Assembly: GCA_900320615.1 (NCBI GenBank)
Contig: ONSX01000006.1
Coordinates: 1-39,809, forward strand
Length of the DNA: 39,809 bases
Direction of reading: 5' to 3'
From: an uncultured Eubacteriales bacterium
GTDB lineage: Bacteria; Bacillota; Clostridia; Lachnospirales; Lachnospiraceae
Below, in pieces: positions 9,600-17,678 of this stretch; the first letter of the stretch is position 1; each line of letters begins with the position of its first letter. The translations under genes were made by a program, and so were the position numbers. The notes below the pieces were generated by a model, which did not search any database, was not told the origin of the DNA, and saw only the letters and a list, made by a program, of their open reading frames with translations.

Positions 9600-10487
9600 T
9601 CACTCATCCTCCTTATCGAAAGTTCCGGTCAGCTTCAACTGAACCAGGTTGACAATCATGACCATGACCAGAAGGACAATACCGACCGCACACGCGTAGC
9701 CCATATTCCGCTTCTCAATGCCCTGTCGGTACAGATAGCCAACGATCGTGAGTCCGATATTGTTCGGTGAATTGTTGCCCTTCCACAGCATGAAGCTCTC
9801 AAGGAACATGGACAGACCTGCATAGATACTGATCGTTAAGACATATACCGTTGTCGGCTTGACGAGCGGGACCGTAATGGATTTGAACTGCTGCCACTTG
9901 CTCGCACCGTCGATCTCGGCCGCTTCATAGAGGTCAGTCGGAATTGCCTGTATGCCGGCCAGGAAATACATAATATTAACACCTGTCCATCTCCAGCAGC
10001 ACAGGAGGAGAAGTGCGAAATACGCTGTATCTCCGCGCCGAAGCCATCTGATCGGTGCATGTCCGAAAAGGCCAATGACCTGATTCATCAGCGCCTGATC
10101 CGATTCACCGAACATAAGGCGGAAGACTGTGCCTGCGACAACAACTGATGTCAGCGCCGGGATAAAATAAATTGATTTATAGACGTTTGGGTGCTTCATC
10201 AGTTTTGAATTAAGGAGTGTCGCAAAAAGAAGCGGAAACGGAATCAGCAGAACCAGTGTGCCGATCATGTACTTAACGCTGTTCAGAACGGCCTTGTAGA
10301 AAATAGCATCAGTGAACAGGCGCTTGTAATTATGAAGTCCCGTCCATTCATCCTGAAGGACGTTCTGGAAACTGAGCAGCACTCCGTTAACAATGGGACC
10401 AATCCAGAACAGGGCAATCGTCAGCACGAACGGGAGTATGAACACATACGGCGCTGCCTTTTTGGAATAAAATACTTTCTTGATCAT
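9600..10487 (-). CDS. Sugar ABC transporter permease, MalF/AraP/UgpA type
   Basis: The start is the ATG at 10485-10487 (MIKKVFYSKKAAPYVFILPF), with GGAG 8 nt upstream; the longer open frame to 10544 has no ribosome binding site. The protein has six membrane segments, the family opening FVLTIALFWIGPIVNGVLLSF and the EAA loop DLYEAAEIDGASKWQQFKSI. It pairs with the permease at 8729-9598 and works with the binding lipoprotein encoded upstream. The 97-bp gap to the binding-protein gene carries a strong stem-loop at 10512-10542. Confidence 0.95.
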   Translation of the reverse strand: MIKKVFYSKKAAPYVFILPFVLTIALFWIGPIVNGVLLSFQNVLQDEWTGLHNYKRLFTDAIFYKAVLNSVKYMIGTLVLLIPFPLLFATLLNSKLMKHPNVYKSIYFIPALTSVVVAGTVFRLMFGESDQALMNQVIGLFGHAPIRWLRRGDTAYFALLLLCCWRWTGVNIMYFLAGIQAIPTDLYEAAEIDGASKWQQFKSITVPLVKPTTVYVLTISIYAGLSMFLESFMLWKGNNSPNNIGLTIVGYLYRQGIEKRNMGYACAVGIVLLVMVMIVNLVQLKLTGTFDKEDE

Positions 10488-10511
10488 TTCTTTCTCTCCA
10501 TGAGACACATT

Positions 10512-10542
10512 GAGCGCGCACCGCCAATCGCGGAGCGCGCTC
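10512..10542 (-). other. Strong stem-loop between binding-protein and permease genes
   Basis: GAGCGCGCACCGC (10512-10524) and GCGGAGCGCGCTC (10530-10542) pair along nearly their full length around CAATC. No T-run follows on the minus strand. Such hairpins after a binding-protein gene commonly protect its 3' end and raise its level over the permeases; that role here is inferred from position. Confidence 0.65.
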
Positions 10543-10584
10543 ATGGTACGAAAAGCATTTCCTGTCCGATTTCACGGACGTATA

Positions 10585-11955
10585 TCAACTGTCAAGTTCG
10601 TTTTCAAGCTGCTGCTGCGCGTCATCGAGTTCCGACTGGATGTCCGCGCCGTTCTCAAAGATGTTCGTAAGAACTTGTGTGCAGAAGATATTGTTGATCG
10701 AAGGAGCTGCGGATTCAGAAAGGCTCTTCAGAGATCCGATGCTGTCCTGCATCTGAAGGAGTGCGTCAAACGGCTTCGTGTTAAAGAACTGGACGAACTT
10801 GTTATCCGGATTCTGTGTCAGACTCGTATCAGTCCAAACAGATGTATTGACCGGATCAAAACCGAGGACATTCCATACCTCCTCATTTGCTTCCGGAGAC
10901 AGCTTGATAAACGCCATGACCTTGGCTGCGAGATCTGCGTGCGGGCTGCTTGCAATCACGGCCGTTCCTGTACCACCGCCACCGATTGTCCAGGTCGCGT
11001 CATTGTCGCCGAACTTCGGAACCGGAGCGATTGCCACCTTTCCCTTCAGGTCTGTCATATAGGACGTGAAGCGGGATGTCTGCCAGAACGGCATGATCTG
11101 AACCGCATAGGTGCCATCGTTATAATACGGGTACGCTTCCTCATTATCTGGCTGGCCGCCAGGAACAACTCCGAGAGCGCCTGCGTCCTGCATATCCTTG
11201 ATATACTTGAGAACCTCTGCAACTTTGTCATTGTTTACATCGACTTTCCCGTCCGCGTCAATATAATCGCCGCCCTTCTGTGCAAGCATCAGGTTGACCA
11301 TCCACATCGCCGTTGTTTCGGCAGTCGCGAATTCCTTGCCGGTTGCGTTGTGATATTTGATGCCGGCCTCCTTGAAGTCGTCCCAAGTCTTGATCGTCGT
11401 GTAATCGATCCCGGCCTTCTGAAGAAGTTCTGTATTATAGAAGGCAACTGTTGTACCGACATGTGTCGGAAGTCCGTAATACTTGCCGTTCTTGGAATAG
11501 ATATCCAGTCTCGACTGAACGATATTGTCCTTGTACGGCTCGATAACATCTGTCAGATCACGAAGCTTGATGTCCTTGTCCGATGTGAAGGACGGGAACT
11601 TGCCAAGCTCAATATCCGCGATATCCGGCGCTCCTTTGCCCGATTCAAGTGCCAGAGACAGCTTATTGTGCATATCGTCATACTGCATGTTGGACAGAAC
11701 AAGTTTTACCTTCTCATCCGGATGTTCTTTGTTCCACTTCTCCGCCATCGCCGTGTAGAACTCCTGATGAAGCTCAATGAATGTCCACACTGTCAATGTT
11801 GTATAGTCGCCATCAACGCTCATAGTCGTCTGTCCGCCGGCATCATTGCCGGAGACAACTGATCCTGTACTGCTTTTGGATGATGATCCGCAGCCGGACA
11901 ACATGCCGATCGCCATCGCTGCTGACATCAGCAGGGCTACCAGTTTTTTCCTCAT
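10585..11955 (-). CDS. Sugar-binding lipoprotein of ABC transporter (family 1 extracellular solute-binding protein)
   Basis: 456 residues. The N-terminus is a lipoprotein signal: MRKK, hydrophobic LVALLMSAAMAIGM, then lipobox LSGC with Cys22, followed by a Ser/Gly-rich linker. The mature protein has the solute-binding family 1 pattern: LTVWTFIELHQEFYTAMAEKWN at the start, KGAPDIADIELGKF and the aromatic-rich second lobe. It would be anchored outside the membrane and hand oligosaccharides to the two permeases encoded next. It is the first gene of the LacI-controlled unit. Its substrate is inferred from the three arabinofuranosidases downstream to be arabino-oligosaccharides. Confidence 0.95.
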   Translation of the reverse strand: MRKKLVALLMSAAMAIGMLSGCGSSSKSSTGSVVSGNDAGGQTTMSVDGDYTTLTVWTFIELHQEFYTAMAEKWNKEHPDEKVKLVLSNMQYDDMHNKLSLALESGKGAPDIADIELGKFPSFTSDKDIKLRDLTDVIEPYKDNIVQSRLDIYSKNGKYYGLPTHVGTTVAFYNTELLQKAGIDYTTIKTWDDFKEAGIKYHNATGKEFATAETTAMWMVNLMLAQKGGDYIDADGKVDVNNDKVAEVLKYIKDMQDAGALGVVPGGQPDNEEAYPYYNDGTYAVQIMPFWQTSRFTSYMTDLKGKVAIAPVPKFGDNDATWTIGGGGTGTAVIASSPHADLAAKVMAFIKLSPEANEEVWNVLGFDPVNTSVWTDTSLTQNPDNKFVQFFNTKPFDALLQMQDSIGSLKSLSESAAPSINNIFCTQVLTNIFENGADIQSELDDAQQQLENELDS

Positions 11956-12057
11956 AATATTCCTCTCTTTCCTCTGGGTCCGTCTCTTTGTGCTTTCCTA
12001 AACAGTTTTCACATCCGTCTGTATCGTTCGTACAGATGCTTGCCATGGCCTTTTGGT

Positions 12058-12067
12058 GAAACGTTTA
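12058..12067. promoter_or_regulatory. LacI-type operator candidate (weak, in leader)
   Basis: GAAACGTTTA contains the perfect palindrome AAACGTTT with the central CG typical of LacI-family sites. It lies about 60 bp inside the predicted leader; it differs from the TTAAACGRTTAA-like sites nearby and may be a catabolite-type or secondary site. Confidence 0.4.
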
Positions 12068-12105
12068 TTTGACAGTTATCCGATCCATTTGGCCCGTCTG
12101 TTTTT

Positions 12106-12120
12106 TGAATCGTTTAACTT
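12106..12120. promoter_or_regulatory. LacI-type operator candidate downstream of the promoter
   Basis: TGAATCGTTTAACTT reads on the minus strand as AAGTTAAACGATTCA, close to the TTAAACGGTTAA at 13408. It lies about +9 to +24 from the predicted transcription start and would block promoter clearance. Confidence 0.65.
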
Positions 12121-12135
12121 CTTTTGACGGTATTA

Positions 12136-12164
12136 ATATTATATCCGATTTGCTCTAATTTCAA
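12136..12164 (-). promoter_or_regulatory. Promoter of the arabinoside transport and hydrolase operon
   Basis: On the minus strand TTGAAA (12159-12164) is followed after 17 bp by TAATAT (12136-12141); an overlapping TATAAT (12138-12143) gives a 15-bp spacing. This is a good sigma-A promoter, flanked on both sides by LacI-type sites. Confidence 0.65.
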
Positions 12165-12168
12165 CCCG

Positions 12169-12205
12169 TTTTTAAACGATCAACCAACAAATTTAAACGG
12201 TTAGC
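12169..12205. promoter_or_regulatory. Two LacI-type operator candidates upstream of the -35 box
   Basis: TTTTTAAACGATCAA (12169-12183) and ATTTAAACGGTTAGC (12191-12205) share the TTAAACGRT core, 22 bp apart (about two helical turns). The first lies just upstream of the -35 box. Together with the site at 12106-12120 they could support looping across the promoter. Confidence 0.62.
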
Positions 12206-12274
12206 TTTGTGCATTTTTCACAAATCGCGCAAACTGCACGCTGCTAATCTTTTTCATGCTCACGGACAGACAAC

Positions 12275-13363
12275 TCATTTATTTCCAGCAGGCCCGTTCG
12301 GTTCTTCATTTTCTGAAGTATCCCTGCGAATGTCCGCAACAGACTCACGCTCGATCAGGTTGCACGGCACAGAGCAAACCAGAGGCTCATTTCCCAGCTC
12401 AATCTCTCCATTCAGCATGCCAAGCACAACTTCACTTGCCTTGTAGCCGATATCATGGAGCGGCAGACGCACGGTTGTAAGCGGCGGCTTGTAGTATGAA
12501 GACAGCTGTCGGTCATCGTAGCCTGCCACTGAGATGTCCGTCCCCGCTTTCATATGGAGCTCGTCAAGCCGGTCGTAGACGCCGCCTGCCATAAGATCGT
12601 TCATGCAGAAGATCGCCGTCACATTCTCCCGAAGAAGCTCATCCGTATGTTTATATCCGGACTCTCTCTCCCAGTCTCCATTCACAACAAACTGCGACAG
12701 AAACGGAACGTGGTACTGATACAGAGCTTTCTGAATTCCCATGAGTCTTGCCTGTGCGTGAAGCGAATCCGGTTTACCCGTAATCACACCAATCCGCGTG
12801 TGGCCGTGCTGAATCAGATTTTCCATCATGGAAAATGCGCCGCTCACATCATCAACGACGATGGACGGAATCTTTTTGTTCTGCGTGTAACCGTAGGCCA
12901 TGACGGTTGGCACCGGGATGTCCTCCGGGAGGCATTTCAGAATGCGCTCATGGGCTGCAACATAAATTATGCCGGCGACCTGCATATTGAGAAGTTTCCG
13001 GATATTTTCACGAAGCTTGTCATAATACCAGTCCTCATAATAATAGGTGTCATTGTACTTCTTGAAGAGCCGCAAATTAATGAGAAGAATCTGATAATCC
13101 ATGCGCTCGCAATAGTCCGTGATTCCGTCGACGACATCCGGAATACTGAAAATTGTCATATCCTCGACGATGACGCCGATATTTTTCGTCTTCTTCGTTT
13201 TCAGCTGCCGCGCCGCTGCGTTCGGCGTGTAGTGCATTTCCTTAGCTGTCTTCAGGACAAGCTCCGTCGTCTTTGCGCTCGCCTTTCCCTTCCCGTTCAG
13301 AATATAGGAAACAGTAGCGACCGATACGCCGCAGGCCTTCGCGATCTCCTTGATTGTCGTCAT
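12275..13363 (-). CDS. LacI family transcriptional regulator of the arabinoside locus
   Basis: 362 residues. The DNA-binding head is textbook LacI: TIKEIAKACGVSVATVSYIL (residues 3-22) followed by the hinge region YTPNAAARQLKTKKTKNIGV. The periplasmic-binding-protein-like effector domain follows (residues about 60-345), with GHTRIGVITG and the FCMNDLMAGGVYDRL segment typical of sugar-binding LacI members. The ribosome binding site is AAAGGAG 11 nt upstream. The gene lies directly upstream of the binding-protein gene in the same direction. Putative operators are found both in its own promoter and in front of the transport operon, so negative autoregulation and repression of the locus, relieved by an arabinose-type sugar, is the natural reading. 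The effector is not determined. Confidence 0.95.
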   Translation of the reverse strand: MTTIKEIAKACGVSVATVSYILNGKGKASAKTTELVLKTAKEMHYTPNAAARQLKTKKTKNIGVIVEDMTIFSIPDVVDGITDYCERMDYQILLINLRLFKKYNDTYYYEDWYYDKLRENIRKLLNMQVAGIIYVAAHERILKCLPEDIPVPTVMAYGYTQNKKIPSIVVDDVSGAFSMMENLIQHGHTRIGVITGKPDSLHAQARLMGIQKALYQYHVPFLSQFVVNGDWERESGYKHTDELLRENVTAIFCMNDLMAGGVYDRLDELHMKAGTDISVAGYDDRQLSSYYKPPLTTVRLPLHDIGYKASEVVLGMLNGEIELGNEPLVCSVPCNLIERESVADIRRDTSENEEPNGPAGNK

Positions 13364-13401
13364 AGCCCTGCTTTCTCCTTTCGTTTAGCAAAACAGATAC
13401 T

Positions 13402-13432
13402 ATCATATTAACCGTTTAACCACACAAGTCAA
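13402..13432 (-). promoter_or_regulatory. lacI promoter with operator in the spacer
   Basis: On the minus strand TTGACT (13427-13432) and TATGAT (13402-13407) are 19 bp apart. The spacer holds GGTTAAACGGTTAA (13408-13421), the best version of the LacI-type motif in the window. A bound repressor would cover the promoter, which points to autorepression. Confidence 0.62.
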
Positions 13433-13586
13433 TGGGATTTTTTATGATTCTGCCATCATAGCAAAACCAGATTTTTTTATCATTTAACTACTGTTAACCT
13501 AGCGATTTACTTCCCTTACCGCACGGTTCATGAACTGTGCTATAGTAGGAATGTACTGTTCCTGTTGCACATGTGTGGAGCTAATC

Positions 13587-14165
13587 ATGAAATCTCTCCG
13601 AACCTTATTTTTCACATTCCTTAAGATCGGCGCCTTCACATTCGGCGGCGGCTACGCAATGATCGCACTTCTGACTGCCGAATTTGTTCAGAAGAAGCAG
13701 TGGCTCACAAGCGACGAATTCCTCGACATGGTCGCCGTCGCCGAGTCAACGCCGGGACCTGTGGCTGTCAATTCCGCGACTTACATCGGGTATCGGATCG
13801 CGGGCGTTCCGGGGGCGGCTGTCTCGACCTTCGCCGTGTGCCTGCCTTCATTTGTCACAATCTTTATGATCTCGCTGTTCTTTGACCAGTTTCTTGCGCT
13901 CAAGTATGTGCAGTACGCATTTGACGGCATCCAGGTATGCGTCGTCTACCTGATTCTTTCGGCCGGCCTACGCATGCTGCGGCAGCTCGCGAGACAGACA
14001 CTAAGCGTCGTGATTCTGGCAGTTGTGATCACCGCCATGGTCGCCTGCTCGCTGCTCGCCGTGAATTTCTCGTCGATCGCGTGCATCCTCGTCTGCGGCG
14101 CGGCAGGACTTGCGGTCTGCATGATTGAGCGGGCGAAGCGGAGAAAAAGAAAGGACATCGCATGA
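13587..14165 (+). CDS. chrA: Chromate transporter half, ChrA family (first subunit)
   Basis: About 192 residues from the ATG at 13587 (MKSLRTLFFTFLKIGAFTF), which has GGAG 6 nt upstream; the open frame starts earlier without a signal. It is a single CHR domain: the conserved FTFGGGYAMIALL near the start, then the STPGPVAVNSATYIGY signature and further hydrophobic segments, ending in a basic tail. Short-chain CHR proteins work as pairs, each giving half of a chromate/sulfate-type anion exporter. The stop overlaps the next start as ATGA (14162-14165), so the pair is translationally coupled. It is divergent from lacI. Confidence 0.93.
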   Translation: MKSLRTLFFTFLKIGAFTFGGGYAMIALLTAEFVQKKQWLTSDEFLDMVAVAESTPGPVAVNSATYIGYRIAGVPGAAVSTFAVCLPSFVTIFMISLFFDQFLALKYVQYAFDGIQVCVVYLILSAGLRMLRQLARQTLSVVILAVVITAMVACSLLAVNFSSIACILVCGAAGLAVCMIERAKRRKRKDIA

Positions 14166-14728
14166 TCTATCTGAAACTCTTCCTCAGTTTTCTCGAAATC
14201 GGTGCCGTCTCATTCGGCGGCGGCTACGGCATGATCTCTCTCATCCGCGAGACCGTTCTCGGCAACGGCTGGCTCGACGAGAAGACATTTCTGAATTTCA
14301 TCGCTGTGTCCGAGTCGACGCCGGGACCGCTCGCGATCAACATGGCGACCTTCATCGGCTCGTCGCAGGGTGGCTTCTTCGGCTCGCTCGTCGCGACGGC
14401 CGGCGTCGTGCTGCCTTCATTTTTCATCATACTGATCATTGCATCGTTGCTGAAGAACCTCATGAAATATGCGGGCGTGCAGGGATTCCTGTCCGGCGTG
14501 CGCCCATGCGTCGTATCGCTCATCCTCGCGACGGCATTCACAATGGGACTTAGCTCACTGCTCGGCGTGACGACGATCGCGAAGGGAATTCACCCGGACA
14601 GGAAGGCAATTCTCATTTTCCTCCTGCTCATCGCGATCCATTTCGGCATCAAAAAAGCGACGAAGAAGTCTCCGTCGCCTATCCTCATGATCCTGATCTC
14701 CGCAGGAATCGGAATTGTGCTTCACTGA
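14162..14728 (+). CDS. chrA: Chromate transporter half, ChrA family (second subunit)
   Basis: 188 residues, a second single CHR domain with the same landmarks as its partner: VSFGGGYGMISLI near residue 20 and ESTPGPLAINMATFIG around residue 55. The two halves are paralogues of unequal sequence, as is usual for short-chain CHR pairs, and are expected to insert with opposite topology and form one transporter. The start overlaps the stop of the upstream subunit by 4 bp. No terminator was recognised in the 82 bp that separate it from the convergent gene at 14811. Confidence 0.93.
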   Translation: MIYLKLFLSFLEIGAVSFGGGYGMISLIRETVLGNGWLDEKTFLNFIAVSESTPGPLAINMATFIGSSQGGFFGSLVATAGVVLPSFFIILIIASLLKNLMKYAGVQGFLSGVRPCVVSLILATAFTMGLSSLLGVTTIAKGIHPDRKAILIFLLLIAIHFGIKKATKKSPSPILMILISAGIGIVLH

Positions 14729-14810
14729 GCACATCCCCGGCTCCTGCCTGCGAGACCGCCTGTTATCCGCGGCCGCCCTTGATGTATGGTCAGCGCGCGG
14801 GCAGCGCTTC

Positions 14811-15350
14811 TCACCTTCTCGGCACATCGAGTGAGTAGCTATTCTGCCACGTGACGTCGGGATCGCCGCCGAATTCCGAGACGACATACCCCTCCGCGAG
14901 CATATCGAGCTTCTTCTTTGCCGCCGGGATATCCGGAAGCCAGACCTCCTCGCTGACAAGCAGGCAGTCATTCTCGTAAAAGTCGGTCTGGAACTTGACG
15001 ATCGGATAACGGAACGGCCCGTTTTTGCCGACACCGCTCACAGCTTTTACGTGATAACCCGCGAATCCCTCATATGCCTCCGCAGCGGCAGGGATATCCT
15101 CCGGACGCGTCCCCTTCTCAACGAGCGGCTCCTCCGTGTCCCGGTCATCGCGGCTGCTCCCCGCATCGCCCAGCTTCCACGCCGGCGTCACTGCGTCCAC
15201 GACATCGAGATGCGTCACCGTCTCCGGGTCCACCATCATGACAAATGAGCTGTTATCTGTATCTTCTTTGATAAACTTCCACGAATCGCTCACCTCAAGG
15301 AGCGCCTTCGCCTTTCCATTTTCATCAAGTACGCAAACCGTCGCCTTCAT
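14811..15350 (-). CDS. Unrecognised soluble protein of about 179 residues
   Basis: I do not recognise the family. The start is put at the ATG 15348-15350 (MKATVCVLDENGKAKALLEV), 8 nt after AAGGAGG; an ATG two codons earlier is too close to that site. The sequence is acidic and soluble, without membrane segments, a signal peptide or cysteine clusters. It begins with a beta-rich stretch in which VCVLDENGKAKALLEV resembles a beta-hairpin, has a charged linker near residues 62-85 (SSRDDRDTEEPLVEKGTRPE), and ends with a second beta-rich part (GPFRYPIVKFQTDFYENDCL). It is followed by the convergent chrA pair and lies downstream of the MerR gene on the same strand. Confidence 0.8.
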   Translation of the reverse strand: MKATVCVLDENGKAKALLEVSDSWKFIKEDTDNSSFVMMVDPETVTHLDVVDAVTPAWKLGDAGSSRDDRDTEEPLVEKGTRPEDIPAAAEAYEGFAGYHVKAVSGVGKNGPFRYPIVKFQTDFYENDCLLVSEEVWLPDIPAAKKKLDMLAEGYVVSEFGGDPDVTWQNSYSLDVPRR

Positions 15351-15486
15351 AAGCATGTCCTCCTTGTGCCTATTCTACCACACCTGTACCGCCCTGATGC
15401 CTTGATGTACATACCCTCATCACAGGCCGGCCATGCGCTGCGCAGTTCACCCGCAATCGGTGTTCGCCCCGCCTTTTGCGCGGAAC

Positions 15487-16338
15487 TCACGGCTGCGACG
15501 GCTTGCCATACCGCGAATCCTCCTGATAGACAGGCAGCTGCAGCTCGGTCAGATATTCATCCTTCACATTCGTCTCGAACCGGTCGATGTGGCAGAATTC
15601 CATCGGATCGCCCATGACGACCATGTGGTGCTTCTCGGCATAGCGCAGCATCTTCGGCACAAGCATCTTTGATTTCTCGAAACCGCCGCGGTAACAGACG
15701 CTGAGGTAGGTACCTGCCGGCAGTGTGTAGTTGCATTCAAAATGAAGATAATCCGAATAGAAAAACACGTTCTTCGTCCGAAAGTCATCGCCCGTATCGT
15801 TGAAGGAATGGATATCCAGCGTGTAGCAGTCGCACGCCCCGATCGTCGCGATCTTCTCCTTCATGGTCTGCGTAAATTTCGCGACTTCGTAGTTAATCAT
15901 GTTGTCCGGCATGTCCGCGTTCCGAATCATGAGACACTGCCTCTCCGGCAGCTCGAGCTCACTGACCTCGCCCGAGCAGTCAAGCTCCAGATTCCGGCGA
16001 ATGGCGTGCAGCCTGCCGCGGATCTCATTTTTGGTCTTCTCAAGCTCCGCGATCTTCTGATCGATCACATCCGCTTCCTTCTCCAGCATCACCTGCATGT
16101 GACTCAGGTTCCTGTCCTTCTCGAATTTCAGAATCTCCTCCGTCGAAAAGCCGAGGTCCAGAAGTTCCCGGATCGTGTTCATTGTGCGGATATCATCCAG
16201 CGTATACTGCCGGTAGCCATTTTCCGGGTTGCGGACAGGGTGCAAGAGTCCGACCTTCTCATAGTACCGGATCGAGTCGACTCCGACATGAAAGAGCTTC
16301 GACAGATCCCCGATGCGGAAGTATGTATTCTTCTTCAA
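15487..16338 (-). CDS. MerR family regulator with C-terminal effector-binding domain
   Basis: About 283 residues. The start is probably the TTG at 16336-16338 (LKKNTYFRIGDLSKLF), because AGGAGG lies 9 nt upstream; the ATG at 16365 has no such site. The N-terminal winged helix is typical MerR: FRIGDLSKLFHVGVDSIRYY, then EKVGLLHP and GYRQYTLDD. A coiled-coil helix follows (residues about 75-120). The C-terminal half resembles a GyrI-like/BmrR-type small-molecule domain (LPERQCLMIRNADMPDN... and PAGTYLSVCYRGG). Regulators of this form sense hydrophobic cations or other small ligands and activate exporters; here no clear target lies adjacent. Its best link is the protein at 14811-15350, downstream on the same strand. 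Confidence 0.9.
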   Translation of the reverse strand: MKKNTYFRIGDLSKLFHVGVDSIRYYEKVGLLHPVRNPENGYRQYTLDDIRTMNTIRELLDLGFSTEEILKFEKDRNLSHMQVMLEKEADVIDQKIAELEKTKNEIRGRLHAIRRNLELDCSGEVSELELPERQCLMIRNADMPDNMINYEVAKFTQTMKEKIATIGACDCYTLDIHSFNDTGDDFRTKNVFFYSDYLHFECNYTLPAGTYLSVCYRGGFEKSKMLVPKMLRYAEKHHMVVMGDPMEFCHIDRFETNVKDEYLTELQLPVYQEDSRYGKPSQP

Positions 16339-16471
16339 CGCGCCTTTCCTCCTGCAAATGAGCATCTCTTCTCATTATACAGAAAGGGGCATATCCGGCA
16401 AGAGCGGGACGCGTCATCATACAGCCGGGTAAGAAATAATCCGACACGGTCAGCGCCGGCTCCGAAAGCGC

Positions 16472-16514
16472 AAAAAAAGGCCGACGGCTTTTTTACGAAA
16501 GTCGTCAGCCTTTT
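16472..16514 (-). terminator. Intrinsic terminator of the amine-oxidation operon
   Basis: On the minus strand AAAAGGCTGACGACTTTCGT is followed by a complementary GCCGTCGGCCTTTTTTT: a long stem with one mismatch, an A/T-rich loop and a run of seven T. It lies 12 bp after the stop of the flavin oxidoreductase gene, the last of the operon. Confidence 0.85.
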
Positions 16515-16525
16515 CCATTACAATC

Positions 16526-17662
16526 TCAGATCTGGTAGAATCTCTCGAAGCGGAGCGGCGAAAGATCGACAAGCGGCTGCTCCCCCACCGTGATCTGCGC
16601 CAGCATATAGCCGACTGCCGGCGCTGTGCCGAAGCCGTGACCGTTGAAGCCTGTCGCGAGAATGAGTCCCGGCGTCTCCTCCGGACGTCCGAGGACGCAG
16701 ACACCGTCGGACGTGCAGTCGCACCAGCCGGTCCAGCTGCGGACGATCTTTGCATTTTTCAGAGACGGGACATAGCCTTCGATCGCGCGGCAGCTTGCGC
16801 CGAGCGTCGCGGCATGGGCGAAATTGACGGTGTCGGTATCCTCGTCCATCAGCGCCTCCGGGCCGGCAACCGCGCCGAACACGAAGGAGCCGTGGTGCGT
16901 CTGATGGCCGTAGAAGTCGGCGTCCGCGCAGCCGAGCATCTGCGGGAACATAACCGGCTCCATCTCTGTCACGAGGCAGCAGTCAATCTCGTCGTGCATC
17001 GGAATATCGAGGCCGACCGTGTTGATTAACTTCCGGCTTGCATATCCCGCTGCCATGATGACGTTGTCCGCCTCCATGACAGTGCCGTCCTCCAGAATGA
17101 CCTCGCGGACTCTGCCGCGGTATTTCTTAAGTCCCGCAACCTTTGCGCCTGTGTAGAATTTCACGCCCATGTCGAGCGCACGCATGTAATAGCCGAGTGT
17201 CGTCGTCAGCGGGTTCGCATGACCATCCGTCGGGCAGAAACTTGCGCCAATGACCTGATCAGAGAGGTACGGGTTGATCTCATGGACGGTCTCCTTATCG
17301 ATCATCTCGACGCCAAGGCCCATGTTCTTGCAGTTCTGGGTGAGTGTGCGGAGCTTCTTCAGATGCGCCTCCGTCTTACCCATTCTGATATTTCCTTCCT
17401 GTGTGTACTCCGTGTCGACACCGAGCTCCTCGCTTAAATGCGGCCAGAACTTCTCAACGGCGCACATCGCGACCGGAAGCTCGCGGACGTCGCGGCCCGA
17501 CTGGCGAACACCGCCGCCGTTTCTGCTGGACGCGCCGTGTCCGATCGAGCGTGACGCCTCAAGAACAATGACGTTCGTGATGCCGCGCTTTGCCAGATAA
17601 TATGCGGAGGCACAGCCGACGATGCCGCCGCCGATAATGATTACATCTGCTGTCTTGCTCAT
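16526..17662 (-). CDS. FAD-dependent oxidoreductase, HcnC/DadA-like subunit
   Basis: 378 residues from the ATG at 17660-17662 (MSKTADVIIIGGGIVGCASA), supported by GGGAGG 8 nt upstream. The Rossmann dinucleotide motif GGGIVGCASAYYLAKRG is at residues 11-27, followed by EAS.SIGHGASSRNGGGVRQ, the substrate-side FAD motif of the glycine/D-amino-acid oxidase family. The C-terminus has the second family landmark LILATGFNGHGFGTAPAVG. Relatives are HcnC, sarcosine oxidase beta, opine oxidase B and L-proline dehydrogenase beta, which oxidise the C-N bond of amines and pass electrons to partner subunits. Those partners are encoded immediately upstream: the 2Fe-2S BFD protein (gap 16 bp), an HcnB-like flavoprotein and a 2Fe-2S protein. 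The amine substrate is unknown. Confidence 0.92.
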   Translation of the reverse strand: MSKTADVIIIGGGIVGCASAYYLAKRGITNVIVLEASRSIGHGASSRNGGGVRQSGRDVRELPVAMCAVEKFWPHLSEELGVDTEYTQEGNIRMGKTEAHLKKLRTLTQNCKNMGLGVEMIDKETVHEINPYLSDQVIGASFCPTDGHANPLTTTLGYYMRALDMGVKFYTGAKVAGLKKYRGRVREVILEDGTVMEADNVIMAAGYASRKLINTVGLDIPMHDEIDCCLVTEMEPVMFPQMLGCADADFYGHQTHHGSFVFGAVAGPEALMDEDTDTVNFAHAATLGASCRAIEGYVPSLKNAKIVRSWTGWCDCTSDGVCVLGRPEETPGLILATGFNGHGFGTAPAVGYMLAQITVGEQPLVDLSPLRFERFYQI

Positions 17663-17678
17663 TCGTCCGTCCTCCCTC

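Larger units (their letters stand above)
11956..12274. promoter_or_regulatory. 319-bp regulatory gap between lacI and the arabinoside transport operon
   Basis: The gap holds a promoter reading to the left and four LacI-type half-symmetric sites (separate entries). The leader from the predicted start of transcription (about 12129) to the lipoprotein ATG is about 170 nt. No small gene or clear RNA structure was recognised in it. Confidence 0.7.

Noticed and set aside
10510..11862. 450-codon open frame on the plus strand
   Set aside because: It is the antisense shadow of the binding-lipoprotein gene, which has a signal peptide, lipobox and ribosome binding site; the plus-strand translation resembles no protein family.
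13516..13546. chrA promoter with TATAGT at 13541-13546
   Set aside because: The -10 box is acceptable, but no proper -35 box lies at the right distance, so it is not listed as a feature.
14729..14810. Bidirectional terminator between chrA and the convergent gene
   Set aside because: Only weak CTGCC/GGCAG pairing and no T-run on either strand.
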